A stretch of DNA of 47,327 bases from Rhizobiales bacterium Ga0077524 (GTDB lineage: Bacteria; Pseudomonadota; Alphaproteobacteria; Rhizobiales; Hyphomicrobiaceae), in assembly GCA_001464755.1 (NCBI GenBank), contig LNDR01000406.1, positions 1 to 47,327 on the forward strand, written 5' to 3'. Made by a program: the position numbers and the translations under genes. Below, piece by piece: positions 1 to 8,613 of the stretch. Below the pieces are notes generated by a model. The model was given only the letters and a program-made list of their open reading frames with translations. It did not search any database and had not been told where the DNA came from. Position 1 is the first letter of the stretch; each line of letters opens with the position of its first letter.

Positions 1-1
1 C

Positions 2-1435
2 ACCCATGCCGCAGCGCCTTTCACCGGTCGGGCCAACTTGTTTGCATCTGGTGCCGGACTGACCGTCATCGATCCGAAGGCGCTCATTCGGATCAATGCC
101 CTCGACGAAGGGCTGACCGTTGCCACCGTGCCGAGCCTGGAGCGGGTCGCAGCGGGGCAGATGATTGCAACCGTGAAGGTGATCACGTTCGCCCTCCCTG
201 CGGGTGTGGTGAGCGCGGCGGAAGCTATTCTGGCCGATCGGCCGGCACTTGCCAGTGTGAGGCCATTTGCACCACGTGTGGCAGGTCTCATTCTGACGCG
301 GATGCCTGGGACCAAGGCGAATGTTCTCGCCAAACGGCGCACGGCTATCGAAGACCGGCTGCAGACGCTTGGGGCCAGGCTCGCTCACGTCGAGACTGTT
401 GCGCACGAAGAAGCCGCCGTAGCAGCCGCTATCCAGCGGATGAAATCGGCTGGGGCTGACCCGATCATCGTTTTCGCCGCGTCGGCCATCGTCGATCGGG
501 GCGACGTCATTCCTGCGGCTCTTGTCGAAGCCGGCGGCGAGATCATCCGCCTCGGCATGCCAGTAGATCCCGGCAACCTGATGCTGCTGGGGCGGCTCGG
601 CGATACGGACGTGATCGGCGCGCCGAGCTGCGCGGCAAGCCCGAAACTCAACGGGTTCGATTGGATCCTCGAGCGGCGGTTGGCGGGGCTCGAGGTCGGG
701 GTGGCTGATGTGGCCGCCATGGGCCTCGGCGGGCTCCTGAAGGAGATCGCTACCCGGCCACAGCCGCGCGAGGGCAAACTCGTGGGAGATGCAATGACTG
801 AAGACGACGCCGTGGCCGACGGCTCTCGCCATCGCATCAAAGTGGCGGCCCTCGTTCTGGCAGCGGGCCGCTCGACCCGTTTCGGACCTGAGAATAAACT
901 TCTGGCTGACATGGGAGGAGAGCCGGTCGTGAGGCGGACTGTCAAGGCCGTGCTCGGGAGTGGCGTGACGTCGGTTATCGTCGTCACGGGGCATATGGCC
1001 GAGGAAGTCCGCACAGCGCTCGACGGCTTGGCGGTGAGCTTCGTGGCCAGCCCGAGCTACCGCGACGGCCTTTCCGCTTCGCTGAAGGCGGGGCTTGCTG
1101 CGCTCCCGCGGGGCCTCGATGGCGTTCTCGTCGCGCTGGGCGACATGCCCGGTGTGGTTAGCGCCGATATCGATCGGCTGGTCTCTGGCCTGGCGCCGAA
1201 GGAGGGTCGCTCGATCGTGGTTCCCACCCACGGCGGGAAGCGCGGTAACCCCGTGCTGTTCGCCGCTCATCTCGTGTCCGAACTCGCCGAGGTCGAAGGT
1301 GACGCTGGCGCCAAGCACGTCATCGGGCGTCATGGCGACGAGGTCGCGGAAGTCGACATCGGCTCTCCGCGCATCTTCGCCGACGTCGACACACCGGAGG
1401 CACTGGAGCGGGCACGGCAAGAGCGAAACGCCTGA
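2..1435 (+). CDS. Molybdopterin-binding / MobA-like nucleotidyltransferase fusion protein (5' end outside window)
   Basis: The frame is open from the left edge, so the true start lies upstream; 477 residues are visible and an internal TTG at 38 is not needed. The first ~250 residues look like a MoCF_biosynth (MoeA/MogA-type) domain, with a segment close to VFAASAIVDRGDVIPAALVEAGG and a following VDPGNLMLLGRLGD. The C-terminal ~200 residues are a MobA/MocA-like NTP transferase: LAAGRSTRFG is the nucleotide-binding loop, GDMPG the metal-binding Asp, and RGNPVLF a conserved downstream motif. Proteins of this layout are annotated as molybdopterin-binding/glycosyltransferase family 2 proteins and are expected to cytidylylate or otherwise modify molybdenum cofactor in the cytosol for hydroxylases of the xanthine dehydrogenase family. 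No such hydroxylase is visible here; it could lie upstream. Confidence 0.85.
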   Translation, partial: THAAAPFTGRANLFASGAGLTVIDPKALIRINALDEGLTVATVPSLERVAAGQMIATVKVITFALPAGVVSAAEAILADRPALASVRPFAPRVAGLILTRMPGTKANVLAKRRTAIEDRLQTLGARLAHVETVAHEEAAVAAAIQRMKSAGADPIIVFAASAIVDRGDVIPAALVEAGGEIIRLGMPVDPGNLMLLGRLGDTDVIGAPSCAASPKLNGFDWILERRLAGLEVGVADVAAMGLGGLLKEIATRPQPREGKLVGDAMTEDDAVADGSRHRIKVAALVLAAGRSTRFGPENKLLADMGGEPVVRRTVKAVLGSGVTSVIVVTGHMAEEVRTALDGLAVSFVASPSYRDGLSASLKAGLAALPRGLDGVLVALGDMPGVVSADIDRLVSGLAPKEGRSIVVPTHGGKRGNPVLFAAHLVSELAEVEGDAGAKHVIGRHGDEVAEVDIGSPRIFADVDTPEALERARQERNA

Positions 1436-1478
1436 AAGACCGATTGCCGGGGAGCCGGGCAGCCGCTAGTCCTCGCCG

Positions 1479-2417
1479 ATGCGCATCGAATACCATCGCA
1501 CGTTGATCGCGGACCGGATCCGCATCGCCGCCTTCCACGAGGCGCTTTCGCGCGTCGTCGTGAAAGGTAAGAGCACGGTCGCCGACATCGGGACCGGGAC
1601 AGGGCTGCTCGCCTTTCTCGCCGCGAAGCTTGGAGCCAAGAAGGTCTGGGCCTTCGAGACGGCCGAGATCGGGGCGGTCGCCGAGCAGCTCAAGGCGCTC
1701 AACCGGATGCGTGCCGTGGAACTCGTTCCGGGCCGCTCGACCGAGATCATCGAGCCGGAGCCAGCCGACATCGTGGTGACCGAGACGCTCGGCAACTTCG
1801 CACTGGAGGAGTTCCTGGTCGAGACCATGAACGATGCCCGGGCCCGACATCTCAAGCCGGGCGGCGTGCTCATTCCGGGGGTCGTTGAGCAATTCGCTTG
1901 CCCAGTCGTTGGGTCCCGCATCCGGGACGAGTTGTGCGTTTGGGACCACGTGGGCTACGGACTCGACTTCGGTCCGGCGCGCGAAATGAGCCTCAACAAC
2001 GTCTACATCCGCTCATTCAGGCCGGACGAGTTGCTGGGGCAGGGCCTCGCCGCGCAGCGGTGGGACCGGATCGATTTCCATCAGAAGAACCGGGTCGCGC
2101 GGCGCGGCCTGGTCCGATGGACGACGGACCAGCCAGTCAGCGTGCACGGATTGGCCGTCTGGTGGGCGGCCGAACTCGTGCCGGGCGTCTCGCTGACGAC
2201 CAGCCCGCTGGCCCCGCCGACCCACTGGGAGCAACTGTTCTTCCCGGCGCTCACTCCGATCGCGCTCGAGACCGGCGAGACGCTCGTGGCCGAGATCCGG
2301 GCTCGCTCGACCGAGGAGGCGGGGACGGACCTCGCCTGGACTCTGGCCGTGCTCGACGACAAGGGCACCGAGCGCGCGCGCCAAGCGATGAGCCTCGCCA
2401 AGGGCTTCCTGCCCTGA
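1479..2417 (+). CDS. Class I SAM methyltransferase resembling protein arginine methyltransferases (PRMT)
   Basis: 312 residues. Motif I for SAM binding is VADIGTGTGLLAF (residues 34-46). The next features match PRMTs rather than generic methyltransferases: a double-E-like loop TETLGNFALEE with acidic residues E102 and E111, nine apart as in PRMT1, and a THW triplet at 248-250 in the C-terminal beta-barrel region, followed by EQLFF. The N-terminus YHRTLIADRIR resembles the PRMT DEVRT segment. Seen: these motifs. Known: in PRMTs the double-E loop holds the substrate guanidino group and THW lines the pocket. Inferred: methylation of an arginine-like group; the target is unknown. The ATG follows the previous stop by 43 bp. 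The protein could instead methylate a small molecule. Confidence 0.75.
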   Translation: MRIEYHRTLIADRIRIAAFHEALSRVVVKGKSTVADIGTGTGLLAFLAAKLGAKKVWAFETAEIGAVAEQLKALNRMRAVELVPGRSTEIIEPEPADIVVTETLGNFALEEFLVETMNDARARHLKPGGVLIPGVVEQFACPVVGSRIRDELCVWDHVGYGLDFGPAREMSLNNVYIRSFRPDELLGQGLAAQRWDRIDFHQKNRVARRGLVRWTTDQPVSVHGLAVWWAAELVPGVSLTTSPLAPPTHWEQLFFPALTPIALETGETLVAEIRARSTEEAGTDLAWTLAVLDDKGTERARQAMSLAKGFLP

Positions 2418-2702
2418 CGTGCGGCCGACCTGCCGGATCGGTTTGGCCCGTGTCATTGCTGGGGCCGTGCCGAGTCGAGGCATTCTGTGTGCAATCCGGT
2501 TTGCGGCGACCGCAATGCCACAAGCAGCGGCACGCCGCATCTGAGCCGTGAGCGGTGGCTGGCGTGCAGCGAGGACTGGCGCTGCGGCAAGGATCGTTGG
2601 CAGTCCGAGTTCGGATGATAGTCACCTTCTCGCGCACGACCTCTGACCGTCGGTCGTAAGACGCCATTTGTGTGCGACTGAGGCTGCGCTAGAAGTGGTG
2701 GT

Positions 2703-4283
2703 ATGAGTCCGGACAAACCAGCCGTGGAAGCCCTGACGCCCGTAAAGCGAGCGCTAGTGCTTGTTTCGGTCGTCCTTGCGACGACACTTTACTCGACGAC
2801 CATCCTGATCGTCTCCACCGTCCTGCCGCAGATGCAAGGCTCGATGTCGGCGACCGCCGACGAGGTGTCCTGGGTCATCACGTTCAATATCCTGGCAACG
2901 GCCATCGTGACGCCGATGACCGGTTGGCTGTCGGGCCGCTTCGGCGTGCGCAATGTGATGATCTGGAGCGTCTTCGGCTTCACCATCACCACGCTGATGT
3001 GTGGATTTGCGAATTCGCTGGAAACCCTTGTGTTCTGGCGGGTTCTGCAGGGTGCGTTCGGAGCGCCCTCGACGCCGCTCGCGCAATCGATCCTGCTCGA
3101 TACCTACCCGCAGCGCCATCATGCTCTGGTGCTGGGCCTGTTCGGCTTCGGTGTGGTGATCGGGCCGGTGATCGGCCCAACGCTCGGCGGATACATGGCG
3201 GAAACGTACTCGTGGCGCTATGCCTTCTACGCCATCTTCCCCGTCGGGGTGATCGGTGTCCTGGGCTTGCGCGCCTTTCTGCCCCCGGATGACAGGCGCT
3301 CGCCGCGGCCATTGGACTGGACGGGGTTCATTGCGCTTTCGCTAGCGCTCGCTGCTACGCAACTCGTGCTCTCGCGTGGACAGCGGCTCGACTGGTTCGA
3401 CAGCCTCGAGATACAGATCGAGACTCTCGTCGCCGTGGTCGCATTCTGGGTTTTCGCGATGCACATCATGACCGCGCGCGAGCCGTTCCTGGACCCGCGG
3501 CACTTGCGAAACCGCAACTATGCGATCGGCCTGCTTCTGGTCGCGCTTTACGGGATGCTGAACTTTACGCCGGTCGTGCTGTTGCCACCACTGCTGAAAG
3601 CGCACGCCAACTTTCCCGATACGATCGTCGGCGAGATCATAGCGAGTCGCGGCGTCGGCGGTTGTATCGGCTTTTTGATCGCGGGCTTCGCCAATCGTGT
3701 CGATGCACGGGTATCAATGATGGCGGGGTTCGGCATGCTGTTGGTGGCGGGGCTGTGGTTGATGACCATGGACCTGAACGTGCGGCCGATATCGCTCATG
3801 GCCAACGCGGCGTTGCAGGGTCTGGCGATCGGCGCCATCTGGGTGCCCCTTTCCGTCATCGCATTCTCGAATGTGGCCGAGAAGGACCGACCGGAAACGA
3901 GCGCGGTGTTCCATCTTCTTCGCAATCTCGGCTCGAGCTTCTTCATCTCGATTTGCGTCGCCGAGATCATCCGCTCGACAGGCGTGAACTACAGCCGGAT
4001 GGCGGAATCAATCTCGTCATTCAATCCATCACTGACGTTACCGTGGGTGATGGGGGCATGGGATTCGAATTCGCTGGCAGGGCTTCAGAAAATCTCCAAC
4101 GAGATCAGCCGGCAGTCAGCGCTTATCGCCTATCTGAACGCTTTCGGCCTCTTCACGGCCGCTTGCGCCATCACGTTGCCATTGATTCTTCTGGTCGGCA
4201 GCGGAAAGCAGAAGCCAAGCCCAATGCCCGCCACGGCTCGTACCACCGACCGCAAACCATTGCCGACATCGGGGGACGGGTGA
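2703..4283 (+). CDS. MFS transporter, DHA2 (EmrB/QacA) type, 14 TM
   Basis: 526 residues, the usual size for 14-TM drug:H+ antiporters. After a short cytosolic N-terminus, TM1 carries TLYSTTILIVSTVLPQM. The loop 2-3 motif GRFGVRNVMIW and the motif C region in TM5 (GFGVVIGPVIGPTLGGY, then SWRYAFY) are diagnostic of EmrB-like exporters. The C-terminal tail is short and polar. EmrB proteins normally pair with an EmrA/HlyD adaptor and a TolC channel; no adaptor gene is adjacent, so it either works alone in the inner membrane or borrows a partner. The gene stands alone after a 285-bp gap in which I see no gene. The substrate cannot be predicted. Confidence 0.88.
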   Translation: MSPDKPAVEALTPVKRALVLVSVVLATTLYSTTILIVSTVLPQMQGSMSATADEVSWVITFNILATAIVTPMTGWLSGRFGVRNVMIWSVFGFTITTLMCGFANSLETLVFWRVLQGAFGAPSTPLAQSILLDTYPQRHHALVLGLFGFGVVIGPVIGPTLGGYMAETYSWRYAFYAIFPVGVIGVLGLRAFLPPDDRRSPRPLDWTGFIALSLALAATQLVLSRGQRLDWFDSLEIQIETLVAVVAFWVFAMHIMTAREPFLDPRHLRNRNYAIGLLLVALYGMLNFTPVVLLPPLLKAHANFPDTIVGEIIASRGVGGCIGFLIAGFANRVDARVSMMAGFGMLLVAGLWLMTMDLNVRPISLMANAALQGLAIGAIWVPLSVIAFSNVAEKDRPETSAVFHLLRNLGSSFFISICVAEIIRSTGVNYSRMAESISSFNPSLTLPWVMGAWDSNSLAGLQKISNEISRQSALIAYLNAFGLFTAACAITLPLILLVGSGKQKPSPMPATARTTDRKPLPTSGDG

Positions 4284-4303
4284 GCGTGTGACGCCGTCAG
4301 TAG

Positions 4304-4591
4304 TCAGCCAGCGTCGGGGTCTTTTCGCCGAGTCGAGAAGCCGATCCAGCCCCAGACCAGCCCCAGGAGGAACGAGGCGACGAAGACGCCGCTGAGCAGA
4401 CGCACCTTCGGCGGATAGAGTCCGGCAAGCATGATCAGGCCCACAAAGAGCACGCCCGCGATACCGGCGACGAATCCCGCCACGATGATCTTCTGGACTT
4501 GGTCGGCGCGCCGACCGACCAGGAACCCGGCGGCGAGTGTCGCTGGGTTCATGATGGCGAGCAGCAGCACGTCCTTGAACTCGGGCGGCAT
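4304..4591 (-). CDS. Small conserved membrane protein, function unknown
   Basis: 95 residues with three predicted membrane segments (about residues 8-25, 35-58 and 65-86), separated by the basic loops GRRADQVQK and PPKVR, and a charged tail TRRKDPDAG. This type of small protein occurs in Hyphomicrobiales genomes with no assigned role. It converges with the MFS gene (20 bp between stops) and lies 37 bp downstream of the chorismate mutase gene on the same strand, so the two may be co-transcribed. No catalytic motif is visible. Confidence 0.65.
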   Translation of the reverse strand: MPPEFKDVLLLAIMNPATLAAGFLVGRRADQVQKIIVAGFVAGIAGVLFVGLIMLAGLYPPKVRLLSGVFVASFLLGLVWGWIGFSTRRKDPDAG

Positions 4592-4628
4592 CGCAAGCTC
4601 CCGCTGATATCAGCTTATAGCGTCGCGC

Positions 4629-4955
4629 TCAGGTCTTGTTGCCCTTGGCCACGATCTCATCCTTGAGCTTTTCTTCCTCGTACTGGATGAACCAGCCGAC
4701 CATCTGGCGCCAGAGCGCCTCGCACATGTCCGGCGGAATGCCACGCTCGGTGGCTCGGGCGCGAACGCGGTCGAAGACCTGCTGGTTGCGCCAAGGTACG
4801 TTCGCTTCATGGCCGAGGCCGAGCTTGATCTGCCAAGCCCGCTCGACATAGCCGAACCGCTCGGCGATGAGATCGACGAGAGCCTTGTCGCACCGGTCGA
4901 TCTCGACGCGGACATCAGACAGATCGGCACAATCCTTGGGGGCTTTGATGGTCAT
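4629..4955 (-). CDS. Chorismate mutase, AroQ class (PchB-like)
   Basis: 108 residues, the size of a monofunctional AroQ-fold enzyme. The N-terminal KAPKDCADLSDVRVEIDRCD with R16, then RFGYVERAWQIK with K44, and the C-terminal helix ending in MVGWFIQYEEEKL match the three-helix chorismate mutase family and particularly the PchB subgroup (isochorismate pyruvate lyase / chorismate mutase). Known role: chorismate to prephenate, or salicylate formation in PchB. No signal peptide, so cytosolic. There is no isochorismate synthase or aromatic amino acid gene nearby, so housekeeping mutase activity is more likely than salicylate synthesis. Confidence 0.82.
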   Translation of the reverse strand: MTIKAPKDCADLSDVRVEIDRCDKALVDLIAERFGYVERAWQIKLGLGHEANVPWRNQQVFDRVRARATERGIPPDMCEALWRQMVGWFIQYEEEKLKDEIVAKGNKT

Positions 4956-5062
4956 TGCTGCGATTCCGGCTCGGATGGCGTTCCGCTTTGCTTAGCACAG
5001 ATGCGGGCGGCGGGTAGCACCGATAGAATACGGCCCGGAACCGGAACGGAAAGGCGACTGCC

Positions 5063-6334
5063 TTGATCAACGACCACACTCTTCAACGCTTTCCGGCTTT
5101 CGGTGACCGGCTTGTGAAGCCGATCTATGCTGACTACTCGTTTGGGAACATCCCCGCGACGGTGCACCGACTGCTCACGGGCGAGACAATCGGGCCGCTC
5201 ATTCCGGACGACGCATTCGGGGGCAACTATCCGGCCCCCGATAAGGTCGTGCTCGTTTTCGTCGACAGCTTCGGCTGGGAGTTCTGGCAGCGCTACCTGG
5301 ATCGCTTCCGCATTTTACAGCGGGTCGCTGGCGATGGCGTGCTGACGCCCATCTCGGCGCTCTTTCCATCGACGACGGCGGCATCCGTCACGACCATGAA
5401 CCTCGGCGTTTTGCCGGCGCGGCACGGCATCTACGAGTGGAACATGTATGTGCCGGCATTAGGCGAGGTCATTCAGTCGTTGCCATTCGCGCTGCTCGGC
5501 GAAGCCCCAGGGTCTGCTGCACGGCTCGGCTCCGCTGCGACCGCGATGTTCGCAGAGCCGCTCGAGACGGCGCATCAGCGGCTCGCTGCCCGGGGTGTAA
5601 GATCCTTCCAGCTCGCGCATCGGTCTTATGCCCGCTCTCCCTACAATGTGATCGCGTCCGTTGGCGCCGAGATCGTGCCTTATGGCACGCTGGCAGAAGC
5701 CATCGTGGCGCTCGCCCAGCTGGTCTCGGACGTGCCCGGCAAGGCCTTCATCAACTTCTACTGGGCCGGCCTCGATACTGCCGCCCACATCCATGGTCCG
5801 GGTTCCGCGGTGCATGATGCCGAGGTGATCGCGTTCTGGGCGGCGCTCGACATGCTGCTCGGGCGGAAGCGGAATCGCGGCACATTATGGCTCTTCACCG
5901 CCGATCACGGCCACATCGCAGCGCGAGCCGATGAGACGATCTACGTCAACGAGCGCTGGCCGCAGCTTCGCGAATGGCTGAGCATGAGCCCGACAGGCCA
6001 GCCGATCTGGCCGTGTGGCTCTCCCCGCGACATGTTCCTGCACATCCGCCCTGAGCGGCGGGCGGAAACGATAGCTTTGCTGCAGCACGGCCTCGACGGC
6101 ATCGCATCAGTCATGCTCGTCGATGACGTCGTTTCAGCAGGCCTCTTCGGCGAATCGACATCGGTCTCGCCGGAGCTTCGCCGGAGGCTCGGGGATGTGC
6201 TGGTGCTGCCGTATCTCGGCCATTTCGTTTGGTGGCACGAACGAGATCTGATTGCCAATCGGCTCAACGGCCATCACGGCGGCTTGACGCGTGAGGAACT
6301 CGTGACCGTTCTCGGTGTCACCGGAGAGTTGTAG
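5063..6334 (+). CDS. Alkaline phosphatase-superfamily / type I phosphodiesterase-nucleotide pyrophosphatase-like protein
   Basis: 423 residues with a TTG start preceded by a GGAAAGG ribosome-binding sequence. The metal site of the superfamily is recognisable: VFVDSFGW with D68, the nucleophile region FPSTTAASVTT (T104/T105), the FYWAGLDTAAHIHG segment with D and H ligands, TADHGH, and a late GHHGGLT. Family members hydrolyse phosphodiester or phosphomonoester bonds with two zinc ions. No clear signal peptide is seen, unlike many homologues, so the site of action is probably cytosolic. It stands alone, divergent from the chorismate mutase gene. The substrate is unknown. Confidence 0.75.
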   Translation: MINDHTLQRFPAFGDRLVKPIYADYSFGNIPATVHRLLTGETIGPLIPDDAFGGNYPAPDKVVLVFVDSFGWEFWQRYLDRFRILQRVAGDGVLTPISALFPSTTAASVTTMNLGVLPARHGIYEWNMYVPALGEVIQSLPFALLGEAPGSAARLGSAATAMFAEPLETAHQRLAARGVRSFQLAHRSYARSPYNVIASVGAEIVPYGTLAEAIVALAQLVSDVPGKAFINFYWAGLDTAAHIHGPGSAVHDAEVIAFWAALDMLLGRKRNRGTLWLFTADHGHIAARADETIYVNERWPQLREWLSMSPTGQPIWPCGSPRDMFLHIRPERRAETIALLQHGLDGIASVMLVDDVVSAGLFGESTSVSPELRRRLGDVLVLPYLGHFVWWHERDLIANRLNGHHGGLTREELVTVLGVTGEL

Positions 6335-6339
6335 GCCCC

Positions 6340-7053
6340 TTACGCCTTTATCGGCACGGCCTTCTCGACGGCGATCTGCTCCGGGGTCACGCGGCAGCGC
6401 AAGGCAATGGCCTCGACGCCGGCGGCGGCGGCCAGCTTGAAGGCTTGGACGTATTTCGGGTCGACATCAGCAGCCAGCGAGAGGCTTTTCGCGTCGCTGC
6501 GCTGGATCAGGTAGACCATGACGGCCCGATGGCCGGCGCGGACCATGTCCGACATTTCGACGAGGTGCTTGGCGCCGCGCTCGGTGATGCTGTCCGGGAA
6601 TTCGGCGAGGCCCGCCTTGCGCATCATGTGCACGTTCTTGATCTCGACGTAGCACACGCCCTTCTCGGCGCACTCGAGCAGGATGTCGATGCGGCTGTTC
6701 TTGCCGTACTTCACCTCGCGGCGAAGGCCGGGGTAGCCCTTCAAAGCGCTAACCACCCCGCCCTCGATCGCCTCGGCGACGAGCTTGTTCGGATGATTGG
6801 TGTTGATCCCCACGAGCCCCGGGCCCTCGCCCAAATCGGCTTCGACCATCTCCCAGGTGTGCTTGTACTTGCGCGTCGGACTGTCGGACGTTGAAAGCCA
6901 GACGCGCGAGCCCGGTGCGACGAGGCCCATCATCGAGCCGGTGTTGGGACACGTGGCGGTGACCGTGTCGCCCGTGTCGAGCACGACATCGGCGAGAAAG
7001 CGCTTGTAGCGCTGGACGAGGCGGCCGGGGAGGAGGGGTGTTTCAAATTTCAT
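6340..7053 (-). CDS. sfsA: DNA/RNA nuclease SfsA
   Basis: 237 residues, the normal length. The N-terminal OB-like part (LVQRYKRFLADVVL, CPNTGSM, WEMVEADLG) and the nuclease-like core (IEGGVVSALKGYPGLRREVKYGKNSRID, then CYVEIKNVHM, FPDSITERGAKHL) are characteristic of SfsA, whose PD-(D/E)XK-like residues lie in the NSRID and VEIKN strands. The family was first named for sugar fermentation stimulation and later shown to have nuclease activity. Cytosolic. It converges with the phosphodiesterase-like gene with only 5 bp between stops. Confidence 0.93.
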   Translation of the reverse strand: MKFETPLLPGRLVQRYKRFLADVVLDTGDTVTATCPNTGSMMGLVAPGSRVWLSTSDSPTRKYKHTWEMVEADLGEGPGLVGINTNHPNKLVAEAIEGGVVSALKGYPGLRREVKYGKNSRIDILLECAEKGVCYVEIKNVHMMRKAGLAEFPDSITERGAKHLVEMSDMVRAGHRAVMVYLIQRSDAKSLSLAADVDPKYVQAFKLAAAAGVEAIALRCRVTPEQIAVEKAVPIKA

Positions 7054-7115
7054 GGCGCAAACTTACCCCTCTGGTGCGCCCGCTCGCAATCGCCTAGCGG
7101 GCTGGATCTGAGGAT

Positions 7116-8153
7116 CTACAGAACCGCCTCGGCCATGACCTCAAGGGCCTTTGTGTCACCGCCGATCAGCATGGAGCCGACTTGGGACCGCTTGCCGGCG
7201 GCGATCCAGCGTTGGGCGCGTTCCTTGATGCGGGGCGCGGGGCCAACGAGATGGCAGGCATCGATCAGGGCTTCGGGGACGGCAGCGGCAGCCTCAGCCT
7301 TGCGTCCCGACAGATAGAGATCCTGGATCTTCAGCGCGGCCTCCTCGAAGCCGAGGCGGATCGCATAGTCGGTGTAGAAGTTCTTTCCCTTCGCACCCAT
7401 GCCTCCGATGTAGAGCGCCATGTTCTCGCGGAGCGGCTGCATGGCGGCCGAAATGTCGTCGCCGACAATCACGCGGACAAAAGGGGCGACGTCGAAATTC
7501 GCAAGCGACTTGCCGCCAACCGCTGCCTTGAAACCCTTTTCGATCGGCTCGGCGAAGACCGAGTACTGGTCTGGGTCCATCCAAACAGGGAAAAAGCCGT
7601 CCGCAACCTCGGCCGCAGCCTGGACGCCCGCTGGCGTTATCGTCGCGGCATAGATCGGGATCGGCGCCTCGCAGTGGAGGATGCTTTTGAGAGGCTTGCC
7701 GAGGCCCGTTGCGCCGGGGCCACGATAGGGGATCTGGTACTCTTTTCCGTCGAAGTTGAGATCGCCCTCGCGCGCGAAGATGCGCTTCATGATGGCGACG
7801 TATTCTTTCAGTCGCGTCACAGGCTTGCCGTAGGGCACGCCGTGCCAGCCCTCGACGACCTGCGGGCCGGAGGCGCCGACACCGACGATGAAGCGGTTGC
7901 CCGAGAGTTGGGCGAGCGTCATCGCTGTCATGGCGGCCATGGACGGGGTACGGCCCGGCATCTGCATGATGGCCGTCCCGACCTTGATCCGCTTTGTGTG
8001 CGCCAGGATCCAGGTGGCGGGTGTGACGGCATCAGAGCCGTAGGCCTCGGATGTCCAGACGGAATCGAAGCCGAGCCGCTCTGCGTGCAGGATCGTCTCC
8101 ATGGGGAGGTTCATCTTGCGGCCCGAGTAGCCGGTAAGCAGGCCAAGCTTCAT
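7116..8153 (-). CDS. LLM-class flavin-dependent oxidoreductase (luciferase-like)
   Basis: 345 residues. I place the start at 8153, where the protein begins [11 protein letters not shown] and AGGGAGA lies about 7 bp upstream; the longer frame runs into the preceding gene. The beta-barrel start [60 protein letters not shown] and the [15 protein letters not shown] end are typical of the bacterial luciferase-like family, often labelled F420-dependent. Whether FMN or F420 is used cannot be read from the sequence, and many proteobacteria lack F420. It is the last gene of the TRAP transporter operon, 10 bp after the SnoaL-like gene, which suggests oxidation of the imported compound. Confidence 0.82.
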   Translation of the reverse strand: MKLGLLTGYSGRKMNLPMETILHAERLGFDSVWTSEAYGSDAVTPATWILAHTKRIKVGTAIMQMPGRTPSMAAMTAMTLAQLSGNRFIVGVGASGPQVVEGWHGVPYGKPVTRLKEYVAIMKRIFAREGDLNFDGKEYQIPYRGPGATGLGKPLKSILHCEAPIPIYAATITPAGVQAAAEVADGFFPVWMDPDQYSVFAEPIEKGFKAAVGGKSLANFDVAPFVRVIVGDDISAAMQPLRENMALYIGGMGAKGKNFYTDYAIRLGFEEAALKIQDLYLSGRKAEAAAAVPEALIDACHLVGPAPRIKERAQRWIAAGKRSQVGSMLIGGDTKALEVMAEAVL

Positions 8154-8163
8154 CTCTGTCTCC

Positions 8164-8592
8164 CTATCGACCGTTCTTGAGCGCCATGTCGCCCCAGATG
8201 TGGTGCTCGAGATCCTTGCGGGCGAAGAACCATGTGCCGTCGTGCTTGACGAAGGTATCGTTGTAGCGTCCACCCATCACGGGCAAAAGCCCGGTCTCGC
8301 TTTCCCGCACGACGAGATAGTCGGACGTGGCGGTGGCGCGGTCACCGTCGAGGCGCACGACAATGTTGGTAATGTAGTGTTTGCGCTGCGGACCCTCGCC
8401 GGGCTTCGGCACGTTCTGGTCGAGCAACTCCGCAATCTCGGCGCGGCCGCGGGCGCTCCCGTAGGTGGTGCTCCATTCTCCGTCCTCGGCAAAGAGAGCG
8501 GCCACCTCGTCAAAGCGGCAACCATCAAGGGCGTAGCAATAGAGTGCCATCTGCTCTCGGATCGCATCCTTCTCGTCAGCGAGGCTCGCCAC
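8164..8592 (-). CDS. SnoaL-like / NTF2-fold protein
   Basis: 142 residues. The pattern [68 protein letters not shown] and [24 protein letters not shown] is that of the nuclear transport factor 2 family protein / SnoaL-like domain, a cone-shaped fold used by dehydratases, isomerases and the small subunit of ring hydroxylases. Its conserved Asp, Tyr and His residues suggest enzymatic rather than purely structural use. It sits between dctM (21 bp) and the LLM oxidoreductase (10 bp), so it is probably part of the pathway for the transported substrate. Confidence 0.78.
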   Translation of the reverse strand: MASLADEKDAIREQMALYCYALDGCRFDEVAALFAEDGEWSTTYGSARGRAEIAELLDQNVPKPGEGPQRKHYITNIVVRLDGDRATATSDYLVVRESETGLLPVMGGRYNDTFVKHDGTWFFARKDLEHHIWGDMALKNGR

Positions 8593-8613
8593 AACTCCCT
8601 CCCCAATCCCACT

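Noticed and set aside
4629-4955. Salicylate/siderophore function for the PchB-like chorismate mutase
   Set aside because: No isochorismate synthase or siderophore genes in the neighbourhood; plain chorismate mutase is the safer call.
7182-8180. 332-codon plus-strand frame opposite the LLM oxidoreductase
   Set aside because: Shadow frame; the minus-strand protein has clear family motifs and operon context.
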